Assembly (NCBI RefSeq): GCF_014270105.1
Contig: NZ_JACNMF010000004.1
Location: 1 to 64,000, forward strand
DNA length: 64,000 nt
Reading direction: 5' to 3'
Source: Hyunsoonleella aquatilis
Lineage (GTDB): Bacteria > Bacteroidota > Bacteroidia > Flavobacteriales > Flavobacteriaceae
In this document: piece by piece, positions 13,301 through 17,634 of the stretch
Position numbering within the stretch: the stretch's first letter is position 1
Layout: the number at the start of each line of letters is the position of its first letter
Notes under the pieces: model-generated
What the model was told of the DNA's origin: nothing
Database searches by the model: none
What the model saw: only the letters and a program-made list of their open reading frames with translations
Program-made: the position numbers and the translations under genes

Positions 13301-14079
13301 AAAGCTATAGAACTGTCTTGTACAGCATCAAATGGTGTGCCCGTCACCTCGGTATAAACTCCTGAACCATTATTGGTATATAATTTTGAAGTCGGTTGAT
13401 TTGAACTATTTATACCGGTAATAAAAACATCTTGGTCTGTATCGCCATCTATATCGGCAAAGGCTAATTCTCCATTTCTAACGCTATCAAAGGATGCAGT
13501 GACTTCTGTAAAGCCTCCAGAGCCATCATTGGTATATAATGTTGTAACGCGTTGGTCTGAGTTATCATTACCCATTATTAAAACATCTTGGTCTGAGTCT
13601 GCATCGACATCTGCAAAAGCAATGGAAGCGCTTTGAACATTTGCAAATGGGGTACCAACTACTTCTGTAAACCCGCCTGACCCGTCATTCACATATAGTT
13701 TTGTGCTTCCTAGCCCAGAACTATTCAAACCAGATATCAATACATCTTGATCTGAGTCTCCATCCACATCTGCAAAGGCTACATCGCTATTTTGCACACC
13801 TTCAAAAGGGGTTCCCCCAACAAGCGTATAGCCCCCAGAACCATCATTAATATGTAATTCTGCAATGCGCGTACCCGTACTGTTTACCCCGGTTACCAAT
13901 ACGTCTAGATCGTTATCCCCATCAACATCCGCAAATGCGATAGAACCGTTATAAACGTCATGGAAATTTTCCTGTACCGATGGTAAAACTTCCTCAAAAG
14001 CAATTTGGGCGTTTAAAGAAATAACAGAAAATAAAAAAACTAGAAGAGTCGTGAGATGCTTAAGGTAATGATCCCTCAT
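1..14079 (-). CDS. Giant multi-repeat secreted surface protein (C-terminal end outside window)
   Basis: One open frame runs from the ATG at 14079 to the left edge (about 4,693 residues). I checked the frame at about a dozen positions and the translation reads continuously. The N-terminus is a signal peptide (residues 1-25, ending near SLNAQ). Approximate order: 14 FG-GAP/VCBS-type repeats (25-770), HYR-like (770-850), LamG-like (870-1070), HYR (1070-1190), LamG-like (1195-1410), MopE-type Asp-rich and Ig-like segments (1430-1735), an unassigned block (1740-1950), PKD/HYR-like (1955-2095), seven GloVer-type repeats (2100-2465), HYR (2470-2695), MopE-type and Ig/PKD-like (2710-3050), seven LPSG repeats (3055-3390), Ig-like, three 134-residue repeats (3545-3945), PKD-like, and a 46-residue MopE-type array (4230 onward). 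Such proteins are usually exported and displayed on the cell, often by the type IX system, but the C-terminal sorting domain that would show this is not in view. Adhesion or surface-layer function is inference. The repeat-rich 3' part looks more GC-rich than neighbouring genes. Confidence 0.9.
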   Translation of the reverse strand, partial: MRDHYLKHLTTLLVFLFSVISLNAQIAFEEVLPSVQENFHDVYNGSIAFADVDGDNDLDVLVTGVNSTGTRIAELHINDGSGGYTLVGGTPFEGVQNSDVAFADVDGDSDQDVLISGLNSSGLGSTKLYVNDGSGGFTEVVGTPFANVQSASIAFADVDADSDQDVLIMGNDNSDQRVTTLYTNDGSGGFTEVTASFDSVRNGELAFADIDGDTDQDVFITGINSSNQPTSKLYTNNGSGVYTEVTGTPFDAVQDSSIAFADVDGDNDQDILLTGINSSSSRISKLYTNNGSGSFTEVVGTPFEGLVGGLTVFADIDGDNDQDVVINGYGVSNQYITKLYANNGSGVYTEVVSTPFVATQSTAIAFADIDDDNDLDVLISGRDSANQYITTLYINDGAGGYVVASEFLFEDVNNGSIAFADIDGDNDQDVLITGYNGSTGVSKLYANNGSGVFTEVVGTPFESVYASSVAFADVDGDNDQDVLITGYAGIGSGRISKLYTNNGSGVYTEVTGTPFDAVQDSSIAFADIDGDNDQDILLTGLNGSGSRISKLYTNNGFGVFSEVVGTPFVDVQFSSVAFADIDGDNDQDVLITGYTGIVSRGISILYTNNGSGVYTGVTGTPFDAVHQGSIAFADVDGDNDQDILLTGLNGSGSRISKLYTNNGFGVFSEVVGTPFEVVYRSSVAFADIDGDNDQDILITGNNGSGGISKLYTNNGSGVFTEIIGTPFEGVQSSSIAFADIDGDNDQDVLITGYNNGFTGVSKLYFNNTIPITPDQATLPDITAQCESTPTAPTANSGTITATPDVAFPIATQGTTVVTWDYGGGATQTQNVIIDDTTAPSLTCDPVMADADSGACEATLTINPPIVTDNCNYGNALDFDGVDDSVTMSPTGMANTIEFWMHTDIPIDGNTQTMLISSFNNSNANYIIANNFSSSFTGETISLNVGFSGSIRTNVPLSSGWNHIAITSNGSMYSKIYLNGVEAASTIFGTPSVFNLSTMMMGIAPSQTAFYDGKLDEFRVWDYSRSQEGIQAQMNNEITVQPGLIAYYNFNEGTALQDNSTETIISDASVNGADGTLNNFALVGCESNFVAGFNGITVTNDITGTCDASGTYPVGDTDIIWTATDANGNTNTCTQTVTVEDTENPIVSVQNIGVTLDASGQANITPQSIDNGSTDNCGVASLILDKSSFDCNDIDTGENNYALDFDGADDYVVAPHNVSTTLNSFTVEAWISTTQSSPYARIITKPVNGGQNYSLLLNNGKPHIRYDEAAGTGKHVEGTVSINDGQWHHLAGVYYSITNTLELFVDGISVGTTITSGTPVTGNEGLFIGRFSSLYDGYFNGKIDEVRVWNVNRSDSQINEFMNKSLVGDELGLVAYFDFNEGTSTVANDKSDNANNGTLTNMDEATDWASDAPNIINGIPVVLTVTDVNGNQSTATASVTVVEPADADGDGYKICDGDCDDTNANVYPGAQEVSDGLDNDCNGQIDDNTCELIGVSVTTTNATCADTEDGGAQIEITFYGAPVAIEGNLGGPDWFPLGTPTSNPFVLPVNVMAGTYTVTVREANNNSCEESFEFTVGVNSNPPDMDGDGYTVCDGDCDDNDAAINPGAAEVCDGVDNNCDGSIDESGGQLWYVDNDGDGFGDANDAGVLSCFQLPGTSDNNSDCDDSLDNVYPGAQEVCDGIDNNCDGNGSIDEGFDMDQDGFTTCAGDCDDTDDTVFPGSREINCDGVDNDCNPSTPDNQNPAVVDVSVTTEVGIGPVMSLDFSTDFINGTDFDFNAIGTGVSDPGGMIWQFSNMDPSTYGGLWWNFFEIKNPRHSSQPETGFMQFTNYNPATGIAVWTSTAPMTWTTPGFPQQSVNTQFRMQLQPLGATGASPLAPGALGNTVANTVFASDISMNTVPSSFPVMDVKAQGDFQAWFAFEVAGTNQPLATFYDNANTPPNSEFRTSVSSRFSKADPKCVNPGSVLAMSATADASNPAPFVYTYNGVSNTTGIFPSIGAGTYNWSVTASDGCLTEGMHTVNPPNTNNTTPIPDVANLPDITAECEVTSLTPPTATGECGNSVTGSHDATLPITTQGTTVVTWTYDAGNGYTATQTQNVVIGPSFNLWGMTRSGGITANAGGIFEYDIETEILTHHYYFDSANNNGFNPQEDLLPASNGKLYGTTDAGGANNLGTLFEFDPISHLFTKKIDFDGTNGSNANGSLIQLADGKIYGTTRGGGNLNKGVIFVYDPVTNILTKLFDFGGLNGELPFGNFVHYRNGVLLGLAFNGGSQGMGVLFRFDTNNNSYTKLIDFTGTNGAYPRGSLIKANNGKFYGTTQGGGLNNKGTIFEFDPMSGFTKKADFDGTNTGSDPWGDLIQAPNGKFYGTNLLGGANNKGVIYVYDGVSAIGKLIDFNGINGESPRGNLVAIDNRTILGMTLSGGTSSMGNLFELDLTTNTLTNKVNFAGGATGAIPISGLIKVNSAPEIILDLAQLPDVESECEVTALTPPTATGNCGEIITITHDADLPITSQGTTVVTWTYDDGNGNTATQTQNVVIADVTPPTINCGSPVMLSVDSGQCSATIFDDSYDIIGTDNCDGATTVNDYTSTSTLNGATFNLGETLVEWTVTDAVGNTVSCTQSITVEDDEAPLASCQDIAVQLDANGEATITPEDIDNGSSDNCGIQLITIDINAFDCNDSGTIAPVTLTVKDDAGNETTCTANVTVSPPADQDGDGFTICDGDCNDNDPLINPTTVWYADVDGDGYGDPNTSEVACVPTLTNATSDNSDCNDTDASINPSATEICDGIDNNCDGNIDEGVTTTYYADADGDSYGDPNTSMEACSLPAGYVLDNTDCDDTNASVNPVAQEVCDGIDNDCDGLIDDNDDSVTGQSVWYADTDGDSYGDPNSSTLSCIQPLGFVADNSDCDDTDINIFAVLDDPIISGETTICDGDTASLMATNTGGTTSWYSDSGGTALISTGTSFVTPALTADTTYYVREVAGGTCSSNLVSITVQVNPLPVVTFTAPDDICINADLLTGLGGGLPTGGVYSGPGVTDDGNGMTYTFDPAVAGAGTASISYTIGNSLYLVLRNTSSGISNALFKYSDNYITQVALPSDYIMEEHTDIKVFNNELYVVLRNSSSNGVLFKFDGTAFTQVTLPVGLRVSRYFDFEMYNGEFYMVLEDNSGDYFYKYDGSTFTQIPLPGSLKNGGGSRFVKYNSQIFNNELFLVLEDGSNGIYGALYKYNGSSFTEIMLPSGLRMAPRDHEMEVFGGELFVVLEDGSNGIYGALYKYDGTSFTQITLPSGMRMGDYYPSEQDNGELFVVLEDGSNGIYGALYKYDGSAFSSITLPSGFRMANNYDMAVVENDLIVILENGLGGIYGSPYKYDGTALTNISLPSGFRVQRDFKMQYFGTSCFNFVNDEIEVFDSPTITATASATEICEGESVTLTSDGAISYIWDNNVTDGQAFVPTETTTYTVIGTDANGCENTAEVTITVNPLPAPVISGPTDYCIEAGVTLDAGPGFASYLWSPGGETTQTISALEGSYTVTVTNDFGCSATSDSFDVIDSDSEAPILESVTPDTGAYCLLGNSFVWTVDASDENLFSLEVDHSLEGTVPEFTVYASASDPYGGNEADFTALGAVVTYDDVLQQWTIDFGETVTDLFIANGGITLYAVLKDCAGNELGSMSPTTPENTFAYTFDNDNEAPVLEAVTPDTGAYCLLGNSFVWTVDASDANLYSLEIDHSLEGTLPEFTVYASSSDPYGGNEADFTALGALVTYDEVLQQWTIDFGETVTDLFIANGGITLYAVLKDCAGNELGSMSPTTPENTFVYTFDNDNEAPLLEAVTPNTGINCLADNNFIWTVDASDANLYSLEVDHSLEGTIPEFTVYASASDPYGGNEADFTALGALVTYDDVLQQWTIDFGETVTDLFKTNGGITLYAVLKDCAGNELGSMSPATPENTFTYTFPVPPIVEISGSSEYCEGAGGVTLDAGAGFGSYLWSPGGQTTQTISGALAGVYSVTVTDAVSGCSATSSEFTVIENALPFVSFTAPADLCLTDGVQVSLGGGSPMGGTYSGAGVTDDGNGETYSFDPVAAGEGTHNITYTYEDSNGCTNLATDDIEVIDCFICPQFTGLGSPTNIFTYCEGQQDPFNSFFIDSDVVDVEFRLFTNPTTDPYTGGTVLGTPITPILSPLRAKVELDGIGPGTYYVYAILDEDDPDLTDPLCRPFEFFELRVRPLMTWYADTDGDSYGDPNNSIEDCDQPSGFVADSSDCDDTDASVNTPQLYYVDFDGDGYGSTAEEFICSSTPPAGYADNNTDCNDTDASVNTEQLYYVDFDGDGFGSTAEEFICSSTAPAGYADNNTDCNDTDASVNTPQLYYVDFDGDGYGSTAEEFICSSTPPAGYADNNTDCDDTDASVNTPQLYYVDFDGDGFGSTAEEFICSSTAPAGYADNNTDCDDTDASVNTPQLYYVDFDGDGFGSTAEEFICSSNVPAGYADNNTDCDDTDASVNTPQLYYVDFDGDGFGSTAEEFICSSTAPAGYADNNTDCDDTDASVNTPQLYYVDFDGDGFGSTAEEFICSSTAPAGYADNNTDCDDNDASVNTPQLYYVDFDGDGFGSTAEEFICSSTVPAGYADNNTDCDDTDASVNTPQLYYVDFDGDGFGSTAEEFICSSTAPAGYADNNTDCDDTDASVNTPQLYYVDFDGDGFGST
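2240..3440 (-). repeat. Three tandem 402-bp repeats (134-residue unit)
   Basis: Three nearly identical in-frame blocks are marked by the sequence gtccactgttgcaata at about 2381, 2783 and 3185, a period of 402 bp. Each reads EAPxLExVTPxTG, then a VWTVDASD segment, a SLEGTxPEFTVYAS segment and an AVLKDCAGNELGSM segment. I do not recognise the family; Ig-like or adhesin beta-sandwich folds are plausible. The high DNA identity suggests recent amplification. Confidence 0.85.
3900..4920 (-). repeat. Seven tandem ~45-residue repeats with KYDG...LPSG core
   Basis: Seven in-frame units are spaced about 130-145 bp apart. Each has a core of LFVVLEDGSNGIYGALYKYD followed by a T/S-rich strand and ITLPSGxRM. 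The pattern resembles a beta-propeller or Kelch-like repeat, and seven copies would suit one propeller. The family is not one I recognise. Confidence 0.75.
6690..7770 (-). repeat. Seven GloVer-type (TIGR03803-like) repeats
   Basis: Seven in-frame units follow the pattern KfYGTTxGGGxNNKGTIFEFD, each followed by a KxxDFxGxNGxxPxGxL segment. This matches the GloVer repeat seen in Bacteroidota and Verrucomicrobia surface proteins. The assignment is by motif recall only. Confidence 0.75.
11770..14000 (-). repeat. Fourteen FG-GAP/VCBS-type repeats
   Basis: Fourteen in-frame units average about 160 bp. Each carries an SIAFADIDGDNDQDVLITG core followed by a KLYTNNGSGxFTEV strand. The DxDGDxDxD loop is the calcium-binding type of integrin-like FG-GAP repeats, and 14 units would make two seven-bladed propellers. 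Units 9-13 are very close at DNA level. Confidence 0.88.
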
Positions 14080-14238
14080 AATGTTTGGTTTTGGTTAATA
14101 GCAATTAGCAATACCATAAAATAGCATTGCACCATACCCATAAGGGCGGGATTTGGTAGACGTGGGTGGTGCTATTAATTCAAAACAAGAGGTCCTAAAA
14201 AGGGTACTGTTAAAGCTAGTGCCTTTTGTTGGTTTGTG

Positions 14239-14260
14239 AAATACCCAGTTTTGGGTATTT
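14239..14260. promoter_or_regulatory. Operator-like palindrome upstream of giant gene
   Basis: A 9-bp inverted repeat, AAATACCCA/TGGGTATTT with a 4-nt centre (GTTT), is followed by a T-run. It lies about 160 bp upstream of the giant gene start. A nearly identical element lies at 15788-15807 upstream of the PAS-LuxR gene, which suggests a shared regulator. With its T-run it could also act as an intrinsic terminator on the plus strand. Confidence 0.45.
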
Positions 14261-14284
14261 TTTCTGGTTAACTTGGGTGTTTTA

Positions 14285-14310
14285 GATCCTGAAACAAGTT
14301 CAGAATGACA
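14285..14310. repeat. Dispersed flavobacterial repeat (tcctgaaacaagttca type)
   Basis: The sequence tcctgaaacaagttcagaat followed by gaca forms a short imperfect inverted repeat (ctgaa/ttcag). This element type is familiar from intergenic DNA of flavobacteria and often yields spurious small protein calls. A related copy with a different hairpin lies at 14797-14824. Confidence 0.55.
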
Positions 14311-14550
14311 AACTTTCTTTTTTCCCTCAATAAAAAGGCCCGACGCCATAGTTTTACTTTGTCAGGCCATTTTTGACTTTCGAATAATTACAATTAATAG
14401 CATGGTAAAGTTGCCATTTTATGTGTTTTCTTGCAATACTTATTGTGAGTACTAGGACTGTGTTTTCGTTTAATGACGGGGTTTTTGGGATGTCTGTGAC
14501 TGGTTTTAGATGTATGGTTTAATAATGAGGTTGAATGGTAGCCCCCACCC

Positions 14551-14590
14551 GGAATTGCCTCCTGCAATTCCGACCTCCCCTAAGGGGAGG
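14551..14590. repeat. Cluster of intergenic inverted repeats
   Basis: Two adjacent hairpins: ggaattgc/gcaattcc (14551-14571) and cctcccctaaggggagg (14574-14590). Further cctccc and ggaggg elements follow up to about 14660. They resemble dispersed Bacteroidota intergenic repeats; a similar cluster lies at 48463-48546. Confidence 0.5.
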
Positions 14591-14796
14591 TATGGTAAAA
14601 ACCTTAAAAACACCTCCCTAGCCCGATAACTATCGTGACTCCTTATTCGGAGGGAATGGTTTTGTTTTGATTAATTACCTGAAGTTTTAAGTCGAGAGCT
14701 TTTTACTAAATTGTATTTGAGGCGTTCAATTTGGTTTAGAATGAACCAAAATTGAAAAAAGGCCAAACTTAAATGATTATGGAGATCCTTAAACAA

Positions 14797-14824
14797 TCCC
14801 GAAAGCTTTCGGGACAGGATGACA
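14797..14824. repeat. Dispersed repeat with cccgaaagctttcggg hairpin
   Basis: The perfect palindrome cccgaaagctttcggg is followed by acaggatgaca. The 3' tail resembles that of the element at 14285-14310. Confidence 0.5.
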
Positions 14825-14895
14825 TAACTCTAAAAGTGTTTCCGAATATTCGCTATAAATTATTTTGTAGACTGTTCTTAACCATTGGTCATAAA

Positions 14896-15666
14896 TTACA
14901 TATTACTGGCTTTTAGGATGCCAATCAATTCCCCAGTGGAACTGACATTTAGCTTTTTTAAGATATTGCGCCTGTGGGTATTGACTGTATTTGGGCTGAT
15001 GCCCAATTGTTGACCAATGGTCTTGCTGGTGGCCTGCTGTTGCACCAGGGTGAGTATTTCCTGCTCCCGATCACTGAGTTGCTCCCACCATAATTTCTGT
15101 TTAAAGTGATTAAACCCGACTGTTTTTAAATGGTTTTGATCCGTGCTGTAGGACATAGATGCGGTTACTCTGTAGTCCTCCATCACAGGTAACACTGTAA
15201 ATTGTATCAATACTACTGCGGCAGATGGGCCTTCCTGGAGCATTAAAGGCGTAATGTTTTGAAACAGGTTAATATACTTTTGGGTCGCGTCCTCTATCCT
15301 TAAATTCCATGTATAACTAATGCTTGGGGCGCTTATCATCTTGGTATTGGCAAGATGGTAGGTCTGCATTTCTTTTAAAGCGATGTGCCAGTGTTCCAAA
15401 TCCTCAGGATGTACATGACTTAAAATTTGATCAAAGTTGAAATAGCCTGTCTCGCCTTTTTCCAAACCCAAAAGACCTACCATCTCAGGATTCAAAAATT
15501 TAAAATCTAATTCTTTAGGAGTGAGTAATCCATAAAATGTAGATGCGCCGTTTAACCCTTCCAGACCATTAAGCGTTTTTTCCAGTTGGGATTCAGAACA
15601 GGGTCTACCGCCGGCATCCAGTATGGACTGCAACAGAACTTTTATGTTGTCAAAAGATACCCCCAT
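14896..15666 (-). CDS. PAS-LuxR transcriptional regulator
   Basis: 256 residues from the ATG at 15666. A PAS-like region (about residues 35-165, with an HVHPEDLEHW motif) precedes a LuxR-type helix-turn-helix (about 190-250, LSDREQEILTLVQQ to SPNTVNTHRRNILKKL). The frame is open to a GTG at 15705, but that codon lies inside a terminator-like hairpin, and the ATG start gives the same length as the two plus-strand paralogues (256 and 257). There is no response-regulator receiver domain, so the PAS-like domain probably senses a ligand or partner. It sits between the giant surface gene and its divergent paralogues. I infer control of the giant gene or the neighbouring peptide locus; this is not shown. 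Confidence 0.85.
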   Translation of the reverse strand: MGVSFDNIKVLLQSILDAGGRPCSESQLEKTLNGLEGLNGASTFYGLLTPKELDFKFLNPEMVGLLGLEKGETGYFNFDQILSHVHPEDLEHWHIALKEMQTYHLANTKMISAPSISYTWNLRIEDATQKYINLFQNITPLMLQEGPSAAVVLIQFTVLPVMEDYRVTASMSYSTDQNHLKTVGFNHFKQKLWWEQLSDREQEILTLVQQQATSKTIGQQLGISPNTVNTHRRNILKKLNVSSTGELIGILKASNM

Positions 15667-15685
15667 TTTTGTTTTGGCTAGAAGC

Positions 15686-15725
15686 AAAAAAGTGCCTGTG
15701 TCCACAAAAGACCACAGACACTTTT
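15686..15725 (-). terminator. Terminator-like hairpin in the leader of the minus PAS-LuxR gene
   Basis: Arms 15688-15700 and 15713-15725 pair over 12 of 13 positions, with a 12-nt loop. On the minus strand the hairpin is followed at once by a T-run (complement of 15686-15691) and then, about 20 nt later, by the ATG. Transcription from the upstream region would have to pass this structure, as in an attenuator. Confidence 0.5.
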
Positions 15726-15787
15726 GAATTCTCCCTAAGAACTAATTAATAACTTTGGTAAAACTAGTGGATAGCCTTATATCAGTC

Positions 15788-15807
15788 AATACCCAATTCT
15801 AGGTATT
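15788..15807. promoter_or_regulatory. Operator-like palindrome upstream of PAS-LuxR gene
   Basis: AATACCCA and TAGGTATT flank a 4-nt centre, with one mismatch in the stem. The element and its trailing T-run match the palindrome at 14239-14260 at 21 of 24 positions. It lies about 120 bp upstream of the ATG at 15666. Confidence 0.45.
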
Positions 15808-15941
15808 TTTTGAAGTTTTTTGGGAAAATGGCATTAAGTAGTCCTCAAAAACAAGGTGAAATGCTGAGAAATTGCAAAAAGAAGCTTCTATAAATGTGTA
15901 AGAAAGTAAAAATTTCTATGTAAGGCCTCCAAAAATTGTCA

Positions 15942-15961
15942 ATGTCATTTTTTTTTGACAT
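15942..15961. promoter_or_regulatory. Inverted repeat upstream of the plus-strand regulator pair
   Basis: ATGTCA (15942-15947) and TGACAT (15956-15961) are separated by a run of eight T. The element lies about 120 bp upstream of the start at 16083. It is a possible binding site for the paralogous regulators, but this is only a pattern. Confidence 0.25.
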
Positions 15962-16082
15962 CTTTAACAATAATGTGATTCAAACTTTACCCTTTGGGCT
16001 AGAAAACACTGTAAACTCAAGTGGCTTCAGTCTAAAATAAAAAGTAAAAATCACCTGATTAATAGCTATTTACTCTCGAAGG

Positions 16083-16853
16083 ATGAATGAAAATGCGCGT
16101 AAGGTAACCCGCGTTTGGGAAACTGAGAACAAGATTTTAAACCCTAACAAAAAAGAAGTTCTTCTCGATGTTGTTGACCAAGTGGCCTCTCTATTTTCGG
16201 CCGGTCCTTTTTACTACTATATCATTAATTTTGAAGATGTTACCATGGACTATGTGCATGATGGCATTGTAGACGTATTGGGCGTTCAACCCGAGGAATT
16301 TAGTGTCGATAAACTTTTTAAAATTATGCACCCTGATGATTTGGAGGTGATGCATAAAAAGGAGGGTATTGCCACACATTTTTTATTTAACGACATTCCA
16401 GTGGAAAACATCCCGGATTACAAGGTGGTGTATTTGATGCGCCTAAGGCATACCAGCGGTGTTTATAAAACCATATTGCACCAGACCAAAGTGCTGGTGA
16501 TGTCCCACGACGGTAAAATTCAGAAAGTGCTGGGCATACATACAGATGTTAGCCATTTAAATACGCCTTTTGACAATAAGGTGTCTTTTATAAGCCAAAA
16601 ATACCCGTCGGTACACTTTAAATATTCGAAAGGGAACTATGTACTACGGGAGCATTATTCAACGGATTATACAAAACGTGAAATTGAAATATTGAAACTG
16701 CTAAGCCAAGGTAAAACGGCACAGCACATCAGCGAACAATTATCCATTTCGCTTTTAACGGTGAATACCCATAAACGGAATATCCTAAGAAAATCAGGAG
16801 CCATCAATACCAGTCAGCTTGTTGCGAAAGCCATTCGGGAGGGCATTATCTAA
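16083..16853 (+). CDS. PAS-LuxR transcriptional regulator
   Basis: 256 residues. A PAS-type domain (about 35-160: FYYYIINFEDVTMDYV, IMHPDDLEVMHKKEG, ending near GIHTDVSHL) is followed by a LuxR helix-turn-helix (about 195-250: TKREIEILKLLSQG to LLTVNTHKRNILRKSG). It is closely related to the next gene, which begins 7 nt downstream, so the two are probably cotranscribed and arose by tandem duplication. The PAS domain ends in a PAC-like segment (YKTILHQTKVLVMSHDGKIQ). No receiver domain or transmembrane segment is visible, so sensing is probably cytoplasmic. Target genes are not shown by sequence; the giant surface gene and the peptide locus are candidates by proximity. Confidence 0.88.
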   Translation: MNENARKVTRVWETENKILNPNKKEVLLDVVDQVASLFSAGPFYYYIINFEDVTMDYVHDGIVDVLGVQPEEFSVDKLFKIMHPDDLEVMHKKEGIATHFLFNDIPVENIPDYKVVYLMRLRHTSGVYKTILHQTKVLVMSHDGKIQKVLGIHTDVSHLNTPFDNKVSFISQKYPSVHFKYSKGNYVLREHYSTDYTKREIEILKLLSQGKTAQHISEQLSISLLTVNTHKRNILRKSGAINTSQLVAKAIREGII

Positions 16854-16860
16854 ATGATTT

Positions 16861-17634
16861 ATGAGAAAGGCACATATTAAGAAGGTATTTGATGTTTGGG
16901 GTGCGGTTATGCAGAATATTGAGCCAGCAGACTCAAAATTGGTATTGGAAATTGTTGATAGCATTGCGTCGTTGTTTGCTACTGGAAATTTTTATTATTA
17001 TGTACTAAATTTTGCGACTTATAATATTGATTATGTTAGTGAGGGTACCCAGACCGTACTCGGTATTCCTCCAAATCAATTTACACTGGAAAAAATCTTT
17101 ACTCTTTTTCATCCAGAGGATTTAGCCGATTTACATAGGAAAGAACGGGCTTCCGTCAATTTTAAGATGAGAAAAATTGATGTAAAAGAAATTACTAAGT
17201 ATAAAACGGTATATATATTTCGGTTTATGACTGCAGATGGTGCATATAAAACCATTCTTCACCAGTCCAAGGCGATAAATGTTTCTAAAAATGGTAAGGT
17301 GCAACAGGTCATTGGCGTACATACTGATGTAACCCATCTAGATTTGCCCATTGACCATAAAGTTTCATTTATAGGGGATAGATTACCGAATTACCATTAT
17401 AACGAAGCCAATGATAGTTTTGACTTAATAGAAGAGAACAAAATACCTTTTACCAAGAGAGAACTAGGAATATTGAAAGCCATCGTAAAAGGAAATTCTA
17501 CATACAGCATAGCCTCTCAGCTTAATATTTCTACGAACACGATTCATACGCACAAGAAAAATATCTTAAAAAAATCAGGGTGCAAAAATACTTCAGAAGT
17601 CATTGCTAAATGCCTTAGGGAAGGGATTATTTAA
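16861..17634 (+). CDS. PAS-LuxR transcriptional regulator (tandem paralogue)
   Basis: 257 residues with the same layout as the gene before it: a PAS-type domain (FYYYVLNFATYNIDYV, LFHPEDLADLHRKE, VIGVHTDVTHLDLP) and a LuxR helix-turn-helix (TKRELGILKAIVKG to TNTIHTHKKNILKKSG). Conserved segments line up residue for residue with the upstream paralogue, so recent duplication is likely, though DNA identity is clearly reduced. The start at 16861 is preferred because the ATG at 16854 lies in another frame and stops quickly. Its 3' end overlaps the convergent hydrolase gene by 8 nt. Confidence 0.88.
   Translation: MRKAHIKKVFDVWGAVMQNIEPADSKLVLEIVDSIASLFATGNFYYYVLNFATYNIDYVSEGTQTVLGIPPNQFTLEKIFTLFHPEDLADLHRKERASVNFKMRKIDVKEITKYKTVYIFRFMTADGAYKTILHQSKAINVSKNGKVQQVIGVHTDVTHLDLPIDHKVSFIGDRLPNYHYNEANDSFDLIEENKIPFTKRELGILKAIVKGNSTYSIASQLNISTNTIHTHKKNILKKSGCKNTSEVIAKCLREGII

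Larger units (their letters stand above)
14080..14895. other. Non-coding region upstream of giant gene with dispersed repeats
   Basis: No credible gene lies here. The 84-codon minus frame at 14095-14349 is composed of intergenic repeat sequence. The stretch holds an operator-like palindrome (14239-14260), two related dispersed repeats ending in gatgaca (14285-14310 and 14797-14824) and a cluster of inverted repeats (14551-14590). The giant gene promoter must lie here, but I could not place it. Confidence 0.6.
15667..16082. other. Divergent regulatory region between PAS-LuxR genes
   Basis: This stretch separates the minus-strand regulator from the tandem plus-strand pair. It holds the leader terminator-like hairpin (15686-15725), the operator-like palindrome (15788-15807) and an ATGTCA/TGACAT inverted repeat (15942-15961). 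I see no gene in it. Confidence 0.6.

Noticed and set aside
1-14079. Many 60-140 codon frames on both strands inside the giant gene
   Set aside because: They are out-of-frame readings of repetitive coding DNA. The long minus frame is uninterrupted and has clear domains.
14095-14349. 84-codon minus frame upstream of the giant gene
   Set aside because: It is made of dispersed repeat sequence (CHSELVSGS type) and an operator-like palindrome. Composition and context do not support a gene.
15667-15705. Extended N-terminus of the minus PAS-LuxR gene from GTG 15705
   Set aside because: The extra codons lie in a terminator-like hairpin, and the ATG at 15666 gives the paralogue length.
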